Below are positions 26,059 through 35,100 of a stretch of DNA of 64,000 bases, one piece after another. The notes beneath the pieces are model-generated. The model saw only the letters and a program-made list of their open reading frames with translations, made no database searches and was not told the DNA's origin. How positions within the stretch are numbered: position 1 is the first letter of the stretch; every line of letters starts with the position of its first letter. The DNA is taken from NCBI RefSeq assembly GCF_005144415.1, contig NZ_SWJE01000010.1, positions 186,001-250,000 of the forward strand, in the 5' to 3' direction. Made by a program: the position numbers and the translations under genes. Source of the DNA: Trinickia terrae (GTDB taxonomy: Bacteria > Pseudomonadota > Gammaproteobacteria > Burkholderiales > Burkholderiaceae).

Positions 26059-27203
26059 AGCTGAGTCGTCCAAAGGCCGCCTTGGCAGCCTTCACCCTCA
26101 TCGCCGCCGGAGCTGCCGCCTGGCGGTTCACGCCCGATTTCCGGGCCCATGCCGAGACGCAAGCGCCGCCCGCCGCACTGACCGTCAGCGTGATCGAGCC
26201 GCAGTACCGCCAATGGCCCGACACCATCGAGACCAACGGCAGCACGGCGGCCTGGCAGGAGGCGGTGATCGGCGCCGAGACCGGCAGCCTGCGCATCACC
26301 GAAGTGCTGGCCGACGTCGGCAGCGAGGTCAAGCGCGGCCAGCTGCTCGCGCGGCTCGCCGATGCCACGGCAACTGCGGACCTGCGCAAGCAGGAAGCCG
26401 CCGTCGCGCAGGCGCGCGCCAACCTCGAGCAGGCCGAGGCCGACCTGAAACGTTCCAGGCAGGCGGCCGACAGCGGCGCCCTGTCCGCGCAGAAGCTCGA
26501 CGAGTACCGCATCACGGCGACCGTCGACCGCGCCGCGCTGGCCTCCGCCCAGGCCGACCTGGAGAACAAGCGCATCGCCCTGTCGCAGACGCGCATCGTC
26601 GCGGTCGACGACGGCATCGTGTCGTCGCGCTCGGCCTTGCTCGGCAACGTGGTGAGCACGGGCACGGAACTGTTCCGGCTGATCCGCCAGGGACGGATCG
26701 AATGGCAGGCCGAGGTCGATGCGCAGCAATTGGCGCGCATTCACGCACAGCAGTCTGCGCGCGTGACGCTGCCGAACGGCAAGGTGCTCGACGGCAAAGT
26801 GCGATTGGTGTCGCCGACGCTGTCGACCAGCACCGGCCGCGCCCTCGTCTACGTCGCGCTGAACGGACACGGCGCCCAGCCCGGCATGTTCGCGAGCGGC
26901 GACATCGAATTAGGCGACGCGAAGGTACTGACGCTGCCCGAATCCGCACTCGTGCCCCGCGACGGCCGCACCGACGTCTACGTGCTCAATCGCGACGGCG
27001 CGACGGTCGAACGGCGCACCGTGGTCGCCGGACGCCATCGCGACGGACGCTGCGAAATCGTCTCTGGGCTCACGACGGACATGCGCGTCGTGGCGAGCGG
27101 CGGCGGCTTCCTGTCGGACGGCTCGCGCGTGAAGGTGGTGGAACAGCAGGCGCCCGCCTCCCTCGCCTCGGCAAACGGCGCGGCGCAAGGAGGCGGCCAA
27201 TGA
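26055..27203 (+). CDS. RND efflux periplasmic adaptor (membrane fusion protein)
   Basis: 382 aa. GTG start overlapping the previous stop (GTGA). N-terminal membrane anchor or uncleaved signal (AALAAFTLIAAGAAAWRF). Lipoyl/barrel-sandwich halves flank a helical hairpin (EAAVAQARANLEQAEADLKRSRQAADSG...), followed by the beta-barrel. This is the AcrA/MdtA class. It links the NodT channel to the RND pump in the next gene. Confidence 0.92.
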   Translation: MKLSRPKAALAAFTLIAAGAAAWRFTPDFRAHAETQAPPAALTVSVIEPQYRQWPDTIETNGSTAAWQEAVIGAETGSLRITEVLADVGSEVKRGQLLARLADATATADLRKQEAAVAQARANLEQAEADLKRSRQAADSGALSAQKLDEYRITATVDRAALASAQADLENKRIALSQTRIVAVDDGIVSSRSALLGNVVSTGTELFRLIRQGRIEWQAEVDAQQLARIHAQQSARVTLPNGKVLDGKVRLVSPTLSTSTGRALVYVALNGHGAQPGMFASGDIELGDAKVLTLPESALVPRDGRTDVYVLNRDGATVERRTVVAGRHRDGRCEIVSGLTTDMRVVASGGGFLSDGSRVKVVEQQAPASLASANGAAQGGGQ

Positions 27204-30200
27204 ACGTCTCCTCCTGGTCGATTCGCAATCCCGTACCCGCGGTGCTCTGCTTCATCCTGCTGACCGTTTTCGGCCTGCTAGGCTTCCACAGGCTCCAGGT
27301 GCAGGATTTCCCGGAGATGGACCTGCCGGCCATCACCATCTCCGCATCGCTCGAAGGCGCGGCGCCATCGCAACTGGAAAACGAGGTGGCCCGCAAGATC
27401 GAGGACAAGCTGACCTCGCTGTCGCTGCTCGATCACATCTCGACGACGATCACCGACGGCGCGGTCAGCATCAGCGTCACCTTCAAGCTCGAAAAAGACC
27501 CGCAGGCCGCGTTGAGCGAGGTGCGCAACGCCGTGGACAGCGCGCGCGCCGACCTGCCCGCGGAGATGGCGGCCCCGACCGTGTCGAAAGTCGACTCGGC
27601 CGGCTCCGCGCTCGTCACCTACACGGCCGCTTCCACGTCGATGGACGAGCAGGACCTGTCCTGGTTCGTCGACAACGACCTCTCGAAGGCGCTGCTCTCC
27701 GTCAAGGGCGTCTCCAAGGTCGAGCGGATCGGCGGCATCGACCGCGAAGTGCTGATCGACCTGAACCCGGCAACGATGGCCGGGCTCGGCTTGACGGCGG
27801 AAACCGTCTCGACCCAGCTCCAGGCCATGCAGCGCGACCGCTCGGGCGGACAGGGCGACGTCGGCGGCCAGCGGCAGTCGGCGCGCACGCTGATTGGCGT
27901 GGGCACCGTACAAGACGTGGCGGCCTTGACGATCGCCACCGGCGACGGCCGCCGTGTGCGCCTCGACCAGATCGCCCGCGTCCATGACGGCGCCGCGGAC
28001 CGCACGAGCTACGCCTATCTCGACGGCAGGCCCGTCATCGGCGTGCAGATCACACGCTCCAAGGGCAATTCGGACGTGACGGTGCTGCACGGCCTGAGCC
28101 GCACCGTGGCCGCGTTCGCCGCGGCGCATCCGCAGGTGGAGCTGACCGAAGCGAGCAACACCGTCACGCCCATCGAAGACAACTACGAAGGCTCGATGAG
28201 CATGCTGATCGAGGGCGCGCTGCTCGCCATCGCCGTGGTCTGGTGGTTCCTGCGCGACGGCCGGGCCACGCTGGTGTCGGCGGCGGCGCTGCCGCTGTCG
28301 ATCATCCCGACGTTCGGCTTCATGTACCTCGCCGGGTATTCGCTGAACACCGTGACGCTGCTGGCCCTGTCGCTCGTGATCGGCATTCTCGTCGACGACG
28401 CGATCGTCGAGATCGAGAACATCGAGCGCCATCTGCGCATGGGCAAATCGCCCTTCCAGGCCGCGATGGAAGCCGCCGACGAGATCGGTCTCGCGGTGAT
28501 CGCCACCACCTTCACGCTGGTCGCCGTGTTCCTGCCGACGGCGTTCATGGCGGGCATTCCGGGGCTCATCTTCCGGCAGTTCGGGGTGACCGCGTCGGTG
28601 GCCGTGCTGATCTCGCTCCTGGTCGCGCGCCTGCTCACGCCGATGATGGCCGCCTACCTGATGAAGGCGGCCAGCCACGTGGACCACGACGGCCCGCTGA
28701 TGAAACGCTATTTGGGCTGGGTGCGCGCCTGCCTCGGCAAGCGCGGCCGCACCATGACGGCAGTCGGCCTGTTCCTGCTGGTCTCCCTCGCGGCGATCGG
28801 CGCGCTGAAGACCGGCTTCCTGCCGTCGCAGGACAAGTCGCAGACGCAGGTCAAGCTCGAGCTGGCGCCGGGCAGCACGCTCGAAGCGAGCCGCGCCACG
28901 GCCCTTCACGCCGACGCGCTGATCGGTCAATTGCCCGAGGTCAAAGGCGTCTTCGCCTCGGTCGGAAGCGCCGACGACAGCAGCGGCGGTCCGGTCGGCG
29001 GCGGCAGCAGCACGTCCGATGTGCGCACCTCGTCGCTGATCGTCGACCTGGTCCCGCGCAGCGGGCGCAGCCTGAAGCAATCGGCGGTGGAAGACGAGAT
29101 TCGCGCGCAGCTGCGCGATCTGCCAGGCGTGCGCGTATCGGTGAACAACGGCGGCAACGGCGAAAAGCTGCAAATCACGCTGGCCGGCAGCGATACGGCC
29201 TCACTCGAAGCTTCGGCCGCCGAACTGGAAAAGCAGTTGCGCACGCTGCACGGCATCGGCAACGTCACGTCGAGTGCGGCGCTGCAACGCCCCGAAGTGC
29301 AGTTCCGCATCGACCCGGCGCGCGCCGCCGCCCTCGGCGTGACGGCCGAGGCCGCCGCCGACGCCGTGCGCATCGCCACCTACGGCGACTACTCGACGTC
29401 GTTGCCCAAGCTCAATCTTCCCGATCGGCAGATCGCCCTGCGCGTCCGTCTCGATCCCGCGCTGCGGCAGGACCTCAATGCCATCGGCCAGCTGCGCGTC
29501 GCGGGCACGCATGGCAGCGTGACGCTGGCCTCGGTGGGCACGCTCTCGATCGGCAGCGGACCGTCGCAGATCGACCGGATGGACCGCGACCGCAACATCA
29601 CGCTGTCCGTCGAGCTCAACGGACGCACGCTCGGCGAAGTCAACCGCGAAGCACATCAGTTGCCGGCGCTTCAGCATCTGCCGTCGGGCGTGAAAGAGGT
29701 TCAGCAAGGCGAAGTGCAGAACATGGGTGAGCTGTTCAACAGCTTCGGCATCGCTATGGCGATCGGCATCTTCTGCGTGTACGCGGTGCTCGTGGTCCTG
29801 TTCCACGATTTCCTGCAGCCGGCCACGATCCTCTGCGCGCTGCCGCTGTCGATCGGCGGCGCGCTGTTCTCGCTGCTGGCCGCCCGCATGAGCTTTTCGA
29901 TGCCGGCGCTGATCGGCCTCTTGATGCTGATGGGCATCGTGACCAAGAACTCGATCCTGCTCGTCGAGTACGCCGTCGTCGCCCGGCACGAACGCGGCCT
30001 GGGCCGGATGGAGGCGTTGATGGACGCCTGCCACAAGCGGGCCCGCCCGATCCTGATGACGACCATCGCCATGGGCGCCGGCATGCTGCCCAACGCGCTC
30101 GGCCTCGGGGCGGACCCGAGCTTCCGGCAGCCGATGGCGATCGTCGTGATCGGCGGCTTGCTCGCCTCCACGTTGCTGAGCCTGATCGTGATTCCGGTGA

Positions 30201-30304
30201 TCTTCACCTACGTGGACGATCTGGAACGGTGGCTGCGCCGCCGCTTCGAGCACGTTGCCGGGGTACGCGAAGATGCGTTGGCGAAAGATACGGCGGCGCC
30301 ATGA
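27200..30304 (+). CDS. RND-family inner-membrane efflux pump (HAE1-like)
   Basis: 1034 aa, the normal length of AcrB-type pumps. ATG overlapping the adaptor stop (ATGA), with AAGGAGG upstream. The first segment (WSIRNPVPAVLCFILL) and both large periplasmic loops are present. The TM4 proton relay pair is D399-D400 in GILVDDAIVEIENIERHL. It drives proton-coupled export of hydrophobic or toxic compounds. The C-terminus (YVDDLERWLRRRFEHVAGV) is echoed by a gene fragment at 37311-37412. It is followed without a gap by PqiA-type genes. Confidence 0.95.
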   Translation: MNVSSWSIRNPVPAVLCFILLTVFGLLGFHRLQVQDFPEMDLPAITISASLEGAAPSQLENEVARKIEDKLTSLSLLDHISTTITDGAVSISVTFKLEKDPQAALSEVRNAVDSARADLPAEMAAPTVSKVDSAGSALVTYTAASTSMDEQDLSWFVDNDLSKALLSVKGVSKVERIGGIDREVLIDLNPATMAGLGLTAETVSTQLQAMQRDRSGGQGDVGGQRQSARTLIGVGTVQDVAALTIATGDGRRVRLDQIARVHDGAADRTSYAYLDGRPVIGVQITRSKGNSDVTVLHGLSRTVAAFAAAHPQVELTEASNTVTPIEDNYEGSMSMLIEGALLAIAVVWWFLRDGRATLVSAAALPLSIIPTFGFMYLAGYSLNTVTLLALSLVIGILVDDAIVEIENIERHLRMGKSPFQAAMEAADEIGLAVIATTFTLVAVFLPTAFMAGIPGLIFRQFGVTASVAVLISLLVARLLTPMMAAYLMKAASHVDHDGPLMKRYLGWVRACLGKRGRTMTAVGLFLLVSLAAIGALKTGFLPSQDKSQTQVKLELAPGSTLEASRATALHADALIGQLPEVKGVFASVGSADDSSGGPVGGGSSTSDVRTSSLIVDLVPRSGRSLKQSAVEDEIRAQLRDLPGVRVSVNNGGNGEKLQITLAGSDTASLEASAAELEKQLRTLHGIGNVTSSAALQRPEVQFRIDPARAAALGVTAEAAADAVRIATYGDYSTSLPKLNLPDRQIALRVRLDPALRQDLNAIGQLRVAGTHGSVTLASVGTLSIGSGPSQIDRMDRDRNITLSVELNGRTLGEVNREAHQLPALQHLPSGVKEVQQGEVQNMGELFNSFGIAMAIGIFCVYAVLVVLFHDFLQPATILCALPLSIGGALFSLLAARMSFSMPALIGLLMLMGIVTKNSILLVEYAVVARHERGLGRMEALMDACHKRARPILMTTIAMGAGMLPNALGLGADPSFRQPMAIVVIGGLLASTLLSLIVIPVIFTYVDDLERWLRRRFEHVAGVREDALAKDTAAP

Positions 30305-30915
30305 GAACCTTCCCGCACCTCATCGTGTGCCGCGAATGCGACACGGTCTACCGGCGCCCTCGCCTCGCACCCGGCGATACGTCGCGCTGCGAAACCTGCG
30401 AAGCCGCGCTGCATGGCGCGAGCCATCCGGACGTCGACGGGTGGCTCGCGCTGACGGCCGCCGCGGCCATCGTCTTCGCGATCGCCAACGTCTGTCCGTT
30501 GATCCGCATCGATCTGCACGGCCTGCACAGCGAAGCGACGCTCTGGCAGTCCGTCATGGCGCTCGCGCACGGCGCGGCCGCCCCCATCGCCGTACCGACC
30601 GCGCTGGCCGTCGTCGTCGTGCCCTTCCTGCAGATCGCGCTGCTCGCGTGGGTGCTCGCTTACGCGCGGGCAGGCCGTCAGGCGCCCGGGTTCGCCCCGG
30701 CGATGCGGCTGCTCGCCGCCTTGCAGCCGTGGAGCATGGTCGAGGTGGCGTTGCTCGGCGTCCTCGTATCGATCGTCAAGCTCTCGGGCTTTCTGAAGGT
30801 CGTGCCGGGCGTCGGCATCTGGGCCATGGCCGCGTCGATGGTGTTGATCACGCTGATCGCCCGCCGCGACGTCCAGCCGCTGTGGGACCTGACCGAGCGC
30901 GGTGCGCAAGCATGA
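30301..30915 (+). CDS. pqiA: PqiA-like membrane protein, N-terminal-half type
   Basis: 204 aa. Starts with the paired CxxC zinc-ribbon-like motif (VCRECDTVY ... CETCEAAL) and has four hydrophobic segments, as in one half of E. coli PqiA. ATGA overlap with the RND gene. PqiA is the inner-membrane partner of the MCE protein PqiB in envelope lipid homeostasis. Here PqiA is split into two separate proteins, this one and the next, each with one CxxC pair, a layout seen in many proteobacteria. Confidence 0.88.
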   Translation: MRTFPHLIVCRECDTVYRRPRLAPGDTSRCETCEAALHGASHPDVDGWLALTAAAAIVFAIANVCPLIRIDLHGLHSEATLWQSVMALAHGAAAPIAVPTALAVVVVPFLQIALLAWVLAYARAGRQAPGFAPAMRLLAALQPWSMVEVALLGVLVSIVKLSGFLKVVPGVGIWAMAASMVLITLIARRDVQPLWDLTERGAQA

Positions 30916-31532
30916 ATCCACGCCCCCGCGCCCATCAACTCGGCGTGCTCGGCTGCCATGCATGCGGCCTCGTCAGCGAAGCGCCGGCCGACGGTCACGA
31001 CGATGCGCGGTGCCAGCGCTGCGGCGCGAGGCTGCAGCGCCGCCGGCCCGACAGCATCGCGCGCGCCTTCGCGTTCCTGCTGGCGGGAATCATCTTCTAC
31101 ATCCCCGCCAACACGATGCCGGTGATGTACACCGTCATGCTGAACCGCGGCAGCGACAACACCATCCTGCAAGGCGTCGTCGCGTTCTGGAAGCACGGCG
31201 CCTATGGGATCGCCCTGGTGATCTTCGTCGCCAGCGTGGCCGTGCCTTGCGCGAAATTCCTGATCCTCGGCCTGCTGATGGTCACGGCCCGGCGCGGCAG
31301 CCCCTGGGCGCGTCGCGAGCGCGCGCGGCTCCATCGCCTCGTCGAGCTGGCCGGCTACTGGTCGATGCTCGACGTGCTCGTGGTGGCGGTCGCCGCCGCG
31401 CTTGTCCAGTTCCGCGCCTTGGCTGTCGTGGAGCCGCGCCCCGGCATTCTCTTTTTCGGCGGCATGGTGATCCTGACCATGCTCTCGGCCATGCAATTCG
31501 ATCCTCGCCTGACCTGGGACGGTAAAGACTGA
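30912..31532 (+). CDS. pqiA: PqiA-like membrane protein, second half
   Basis: 206 aa. N-terminal GCHACGLV ... CQRCGARL is the second CxxC-CxxC pair, followed by four membrane segments including FYIPANTMPVM, a PqiA signature. ATG overlaps the first PqiA stop (ATGA), and its own stop overlaps the PqiB ATG by one base (TGATG). It acts with PqiB/PqiC in transport of lipids between membranes; the direction is not settled by sequence. Confidence 0.88.
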   Translation: MNPRPRAHQLGVLGCHACGLVSEAPADGHDDARCQRCGARLQRRRPDSIARAFAFLLAGIIFYIPANTMPVMYTVMLNRGSDNTILQGVVAFWKHGAYGIALVIFVASVAVPCAKFLILGLLMVTARRGSPWARRERARLHRLVELAGYWSMLDVLVVAVAAALVQFRALAVVEPRPGILFFGGMVILTMLSAMQFDPRLTWDGKD

Positions 31533-33178
31533 TGAGCGACACCCCCGAACAACAGCTTGAACCAGGCTTGCCCCCGGTGATCCGGCGCCGGCCGCGCGTG
31601 TCCCCGGTCTGGCTCGTGCCGGCGATTGCCGCGCTGATCGGACTGTCGCTGCTGCTCCACGCGTGGCTGTCGGCGGGGCCGACGATATCGATCGCGTTCC
31701 AGACCGCGACCGGCCTCGAAGCCGGCAAGACGCCGGTGAAGTACAAGGACGTGACGATCGGGACGGTGACGGCCATCGCCTTGAGCGAGGACGGCTCGCA
31801 CGTGGTCGCGGACGTCGCGCTGAGCAAGAGCGCCGAGAGTGTCGCGCGCGACGATACGCGCTTCTGGGTCGTGCGTCCGCGCGTCGGGCTGGGCGGCGTG
31901 TCAGGCATCGACACGCTGCTCTCGGGCGCCTACATCGGCGTGGACAAGGGCAGCTCGCCGCACCCGGGCCGCGTCTTCACCGGGCTCGAATCGCCGCCGA
32001 CCGTCATCAACGGCATGCCCGGCAAGAGCTTCCTGATCCACGCCGACGATCTCGGCTCGCTCGACATCGGCTCGCCGGTCTACTACCGCCGCATCCAGGT
32101 CGGCCGTGTTGCGTCGTACCGGCTCGACGCCGACGGCCGCGGCATCGACCTGCAGGTATTCGTCGATGCGCCCTACGACCGCTACGTCATGACCGGCACG
32201 CGCTTCTGGAACGCGAGCGGCGTCGACGTTTCGCTCGGCGCCGACGGGCTGAAGCTCAACACGCAATCGCTGGCCACGGTCATCGCGGGCGGCGTCGCGT
32301 TCGCCACGCCGTCCGGCGGCGGCCTGCAAGCCGCCCCCAGCCTGACCCGCTACGAGCTGGCAAGGGACGAGCAGACCGCGATGGCGCCGCCGGACGGTCC
32401 AGGCCAGCACATGCAGCTGCGCTTCGAGCAGTCCATGCGCGGTCTCGCGGTGGGCGCGCCGGTGGAATTCTCCGGGCTGAACATCGGCCGGGTGACGTCG
32501 CTGCATCTCGACTACGACGCCGGCAACCATCGTTTCCCGTCGATCGTCGACATCGTCGTGTATCCGGGCCGCCTCGGGAGCGTGCTGCAACGGCTGCCAA
32601 GGTACAGCGGCGATATCGACGAGCAGGGCGCCCAGCTCCTTGCCGGCCTGGTCCAGCACGGCCTGCGCGCCCAGGCGCGCGCGGGGAACCTGCTCACCGG
32701 CCAGCTCTACATCTCGCTCGACTTCGTGCCCAACGCGCCGGCGGTTGCCTTCGACGTCCATGCGCGCCCGCTGATGCTGCCCGCCGTCAGCGGAGGCTTC
32801 GACCACATGCAGGAGCAGATCGCCAGCATCGTCGCCAAGGTCGACAAGATGCCGCTCGATTCGATCGGCCGCCATCTCGACGCATCGTTGGCGGGTCTGG
32901 ACGAGACGCTGAAGCAGGTCAACGGACAGGTTCTGCCGGCCGCCACTCAGACCTTGCAGCAGACGAACCAAACGCTCGGGACGGTGCAGAGCACCTTCGC
33001 TGCCGACTCGCCGTTGCAGCAAAACCTTCAGCAGTCGCTGCAGGAAGTGCAGCGCACCGCCGGTTCGCTGCGCACCGTCATCGACCTGCTCGGCCGTCAT
33101 CCCGAAGCGCTGCTGCGCGGTATGCCGAGCGATGCGCAACCGGCCTCGAACACCGGCTCGGCACCAAAGGGAAACTGA
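31532..33178 (+). CDS. pqiB: PqiB-like MCE-domain protein
   Basis: 548 aa, close to E. coli PqiB. One N-terminal membrane anchor (about residues 26-46) precedes three MCE domains: about 48-145 (ISIAFQTATGLEAGKTPVKYKDVTIG...), 155-265 (...FLIHADDLGSLDIGSPVYYRRIQVG) and 285-415 (MQLRFEQSMRGLAVGAPVEFSGLNIG). A helical C-terminus follows, expected to form part of the periplasm-spanning needle. The repeated VxYxxxxIG element is the MCE hallmark. Translationally coupled to PqiA and PqiC. Confidence 0.93.
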   Translation: MSDTPEQQLEPGLPPVIRRRPRVSPVWLVPAIAALIGLSLLLHAWLSAGPTISIAFQTATGLEAGKTPVKYKDVTIGTVTAIALSEDGSHVVADVALSKSAESVARDDTRFWVVRPRVGLGGVSGIDTLLSGAYIGVDKGSSPHPGRVFTGLESPPTVINGMPGKSFLIHADDLGSLDIGSPVYYRRIQVGRVASYRLDADGRGIDLQVFVDAPYDRYVMTGTRFWNASGVDVSLGADGLKLNTQSLATVIAGGVAFATPSGGGLQAAPSLTRYELARDEQTAMAPPDGPGQHMQLRFEQSMRGLAVGAPVEFSGLNIGRVTSLHLDYDAGNHRFPSIVDIVVYPGRLGSVLQRLPRYSGDIDEQGAQLLAGLVQHGLRAQARAGNLLTGQLYISLDFVPNAPAVAFDVHARPLMLPAVSGGFDHMQEQIASIVAKVDKMPLDSIGRHLDASLAGLDETLKQVNGQVLPAATQTLQQTNQTLGTVQSTFAADSPLQQNLQQSLQEVQRTAGSLRTVIDLLGRHPEALLRGMPSDAQPASNTGSAPKGN

Positions 33179-33179
33179 G

Positions 33180-33854
33180 ATGAAACAACCCCCACGCTCG
33201 CCTGCTTTGCATGGGGCGGCCCGGCGCGCCCTCTTCCGCGTTGGCCCGGCCGCGCTCTTGCTCGGCCTCGCCGCCTGCGCCTCCGAACCGGTCCACTACC
33301 ACACGCTGCTGGCGCCATCGGCAGGCGCGGTGTCGCCGCAACAGCCCGTCGACTTCCTGATCGACGTCCTCCCCGTCGGCATCCCTGCCAGCCTCGACCA
33401 GACGCAGCAGATCGTGCGGCAAGGCACGAACGGCATGGCCGTGCTCGACGGCGAACGCTGGGCAAGCCCATTCGGCGAAGAAATGCGCGGCGCGCTGTCG
33501 GCCGAGCTGACGAGACGGCTCGGAACGCAGGACACAGCCGGCCTGCCGCCCCCCGGAAAGCCCCTGCTGAGAATCAAGGTCCAGGTTCGCCGCTTCGATA
33601 CCTGGCCTGGGCAGCGCGTCCGGCTCGACGCCGACTGGAGCCTGGGCTTCGCCGCCGACACGGCAAACCGCCGGCTGTTATGCCACGGCGATTTCGACGA
33701 GCCCGCCGGCGGCAGCTACGCCGAAACGGTGACGGCGCAACAGCGCGCGGTCGCGGCGCTGGCCGCGCGGATCGATATCGACGCGCGCCGCTGGGCACGT
33801 TCGCGCAGCGTGGCCTGCTCCCAGGAAAGCAGCGAGCGTGAGGCGCAGCGTTGA
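33180..33854 (+). CDS. pqiC: PqiC-like outer-membrane lipoprotein
   Basis: 224 aa. ATG at 33180, one base after the PqiB stop. Signal peptide with lipobox LAAC near residue 34, then SEPVHYHTLLAP, the typical YxxL start of the ABC_trans_aux/PqiC (DUF330) domain. PqiC anchors the PqiB needle at the outer membrane. Last gene of the seven-gene RND-Pqi chain; a hairpin candidate for termination follows at 33913-33928. Confidence 0.9.
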   Translation: MKQPPRSPALHGAARRALFRVGPAALLLGLAACASEPVHYHTLLAPSAGAVSPQQPVDFLIDVLPVGIPASLDQTQQIVRQGTNGMAVLDGERWASPFGEEMRGALSAELTRRLGTQDTAGLPPPGKPLLRIKVQVRRFDTWPGQRVRLDADWSLGFAADTANRRLLCHGDFDEPAGGSYAETVTAQQRAVAALAARIDIDARRWARSRSVACSQESSEREAQR

Positions 33855-33912
33855 GCGCCGGATCGCATGCGTGGACACGCCGAGACCCTCTATCCGGCCT
33901 GAAACCGGACTC

Positions 33913-33928
33913 GGCGCGCTATCGCGCC
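33913..33928 (+). terminator. Hairpin after the RND-Pqi operon
   Basis: GGCGCG (33913-33918), loop CTAT, CGCGCC (33923-33928), followed by ATCTCTTCCC. Short but GC-rich and placed 58 bp after the pqiC stop, before the next gene start at 33979. The pyrimidine-rich tail is weak, so termination may be partial. Confidence 0.45.
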
Positions 33929-33978
33929 ATCTCTTCCCAATCCCGCAATCGCCATTGAAACGATAGAAAGAGGCTTTG

Positions 33979-34332
33979 ATGCACAGATCGCTGCTGTCCG
34001 CCCTGAAGCTCGCCGCCGTGGCCACTGTGGCCGCCGCCTCGTCGCTGCTGTTGACGGCCTACACGCCGCCGCCCCCCGTGACGCCCGACGACCCGCCACC
34101 GCCCGTGGTGCCCGTGCCTGTGCCTGTGCCGCCACCGCCCGTGGTGCCTGTGCCACCTCTCCCCGTGGTGCCTGTGCCGCTGCCGCTGCCGCTGCCGCTG
34201 CCGCCACCGCCGCCGCCGCCACCGCCACCGCCACCGCCACCGCCACCGCCACCGCCACCGCTGCCGCTGCCGCCACCGCCACCCGTGCTGCTCTTCCCAG
34301 CGCCGGTACTGCTCGCCCCGGCGCCGTACTAA
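33979..34332 (+). CDS. Proline-rich exported protein with in-frame repeat tract
   Basis: 117 aa. ATG with AAAGAGG upstream. An N-terminal hydrophobic export signal (LKLAAVATVAAASSLLLTAY) is followed by a chain made almost only of Pro, Val and Leu: PVPVPVP-type repeats, then more than twenty consecutive prolines. No enzymatic domain. It could be an extended periplasmic or cell-wall spacer. The proline run is encoded by a (CCACCG)n tract (34219-34260), prone to slippage in six-base steps that would only change length. Function unknown. Confidence 0.65.
   Translation: MHRSLLSALKLAAVATVAAASSLLLTAYTPPPPVTPDDPPPPVVPVPVPVPPPPVVPVPPLPVVPVPLPLPLPLPPPPPPPPPPPPPPPPPPPPLPLPPPPPVLLFPAPVLLAPAPY
34219..34260 (+). 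repeat. (CCACCG)x7 hexanucleotide tandem repeat
   Basis: Seven exact head-to-tail copies of CCACCG, in frame (Pro-Pro per unit), embedded in a longer CCG/CCA-rich tract. Copy-number change keeps the frame. Likely variable between strains. Confidence 0.9.
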
Positions 34333-34360
34333 AGCCAGGATCAATTTACGTTTGATGCGA

Positions 34361-34385
34361 GCGCCGCTGACACCGGAAGCGGCGC
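34361..34385. terminator. Hairpin between convergent genes
   Basis: GCGCCGCT (34361-34368) and AGCGGCGC (34378-34385) form an 8-bp perfect stem with a 9-nt loop between the proline-rich gene (ends 34332) and the leftward lipoprotein gene (ends 34404). It has no T-run on either side. Its position suits a bidirectional transcription stop. Confidence 0.4.
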
Positions 34386-34403
34386 GAAGCAACTCTGGGC
34401 AAG

Positions 34404-34877
34404 CTATCTGTCGACGGCCTCGAACGTCCGCTCGCCCAACTTCTGCGCAACGTCCTCGATGCCCCGGAAAGGTACGCGGTAGTGGTACTCCAGCGACACC
34501 AGTTTTCCATCGGCCAATGCGTCGGCTTTGATCTCATCTTTCAGCACGAACGCGACCGGCGGCACGAGCAAGGAAACGACGAAAATAGCGGAGCGCTCTG
34601 CGAGGCCACGTTCCGTGTAGTCCTTGATCGTCAGCGTCACCTTCGTGTCACCTGCGATCGGCACGCCGGCTTTGGACGCTGCCGCAACGTAGCCCTTATG
34701 GATCGCCTCCGGAACGCTCGGGCGCACCTGACACTCCCCGCAATCGATCACTACCGAAATATCCGGCACGCTCTTCGGTTGAGCCCTCGAGGCCGTTGGG
34801 CCTTCCGTCGTGCATCCAGCCAGGAGCGAGCCGGCCGAAATCAGTCCCAGTGCTACAAGTCGCGTGAAGTCATTCAT
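34404..34877 (-). CDS. Small hypothetical lipoprotein
   Basis: 157 aa from ATG 34877. Signal peptide with a good lipobox (SLLAGCTT, Cys near residue 22). The mature part holds a CGEC motif (VVIDCGECQVRPSVPEAI) and a central hydrophobic stretch (IFVVSLLVPPVAFVL) that could be a second membrane-associated segment. Family not recognised. The longer reading upstream to 35033 is rejected because the lipoprotein signal sets the start. Confidence 0.7.
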   Translation of the reverse strand: MNDFTRLVALGLISAGSLLAGCTTEGPTASRAQPKSVPDISVVIDCGECQVRPSVPEAIHKGYVAAASKAGVPIAGDTKVTLTIKDYTERGLAERSAIFVVSLLVPPVAFVLKDEIKADALADGKLVSLEYHYRVPFRGIEDVAQKLGERTFEAVDR

Positions 34878-35100
34878 GATGTTGTCGTTGATGTGGGTGG
34901 TTGCCCGGCACTGATGCGCCATGCAGGTCGTTTGACACTGTGGATTCGGTAATGTGATCCCGCCTTGGTTGCCGCGCCAGTCACGCGAGAGACGATCTGC
35001 GACATCAAGCCGGTACGCGTCACGCACCGTCACATTTCGCGCGACGCCCGGCGCGCGTTGAACCCTAAACTCGCTTCATTCCCAACCACGGAGCAATGTC

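Noticed and set aside
25991-30304. A 1437-residue frame suggesting an adaptor-pump fusion
   Set aside because: The N-terminal 400 residues are the adaptor gene in the wrong frame; the pump has its own ATG with a strong ribosome site at 27200.
34219-34260. The CCACCG tandem repeat as a possible CRISPR or minisatellite array
   Set aside because: It is a short in-frame codon repeat with no spacers; reported only as a coding repeat.
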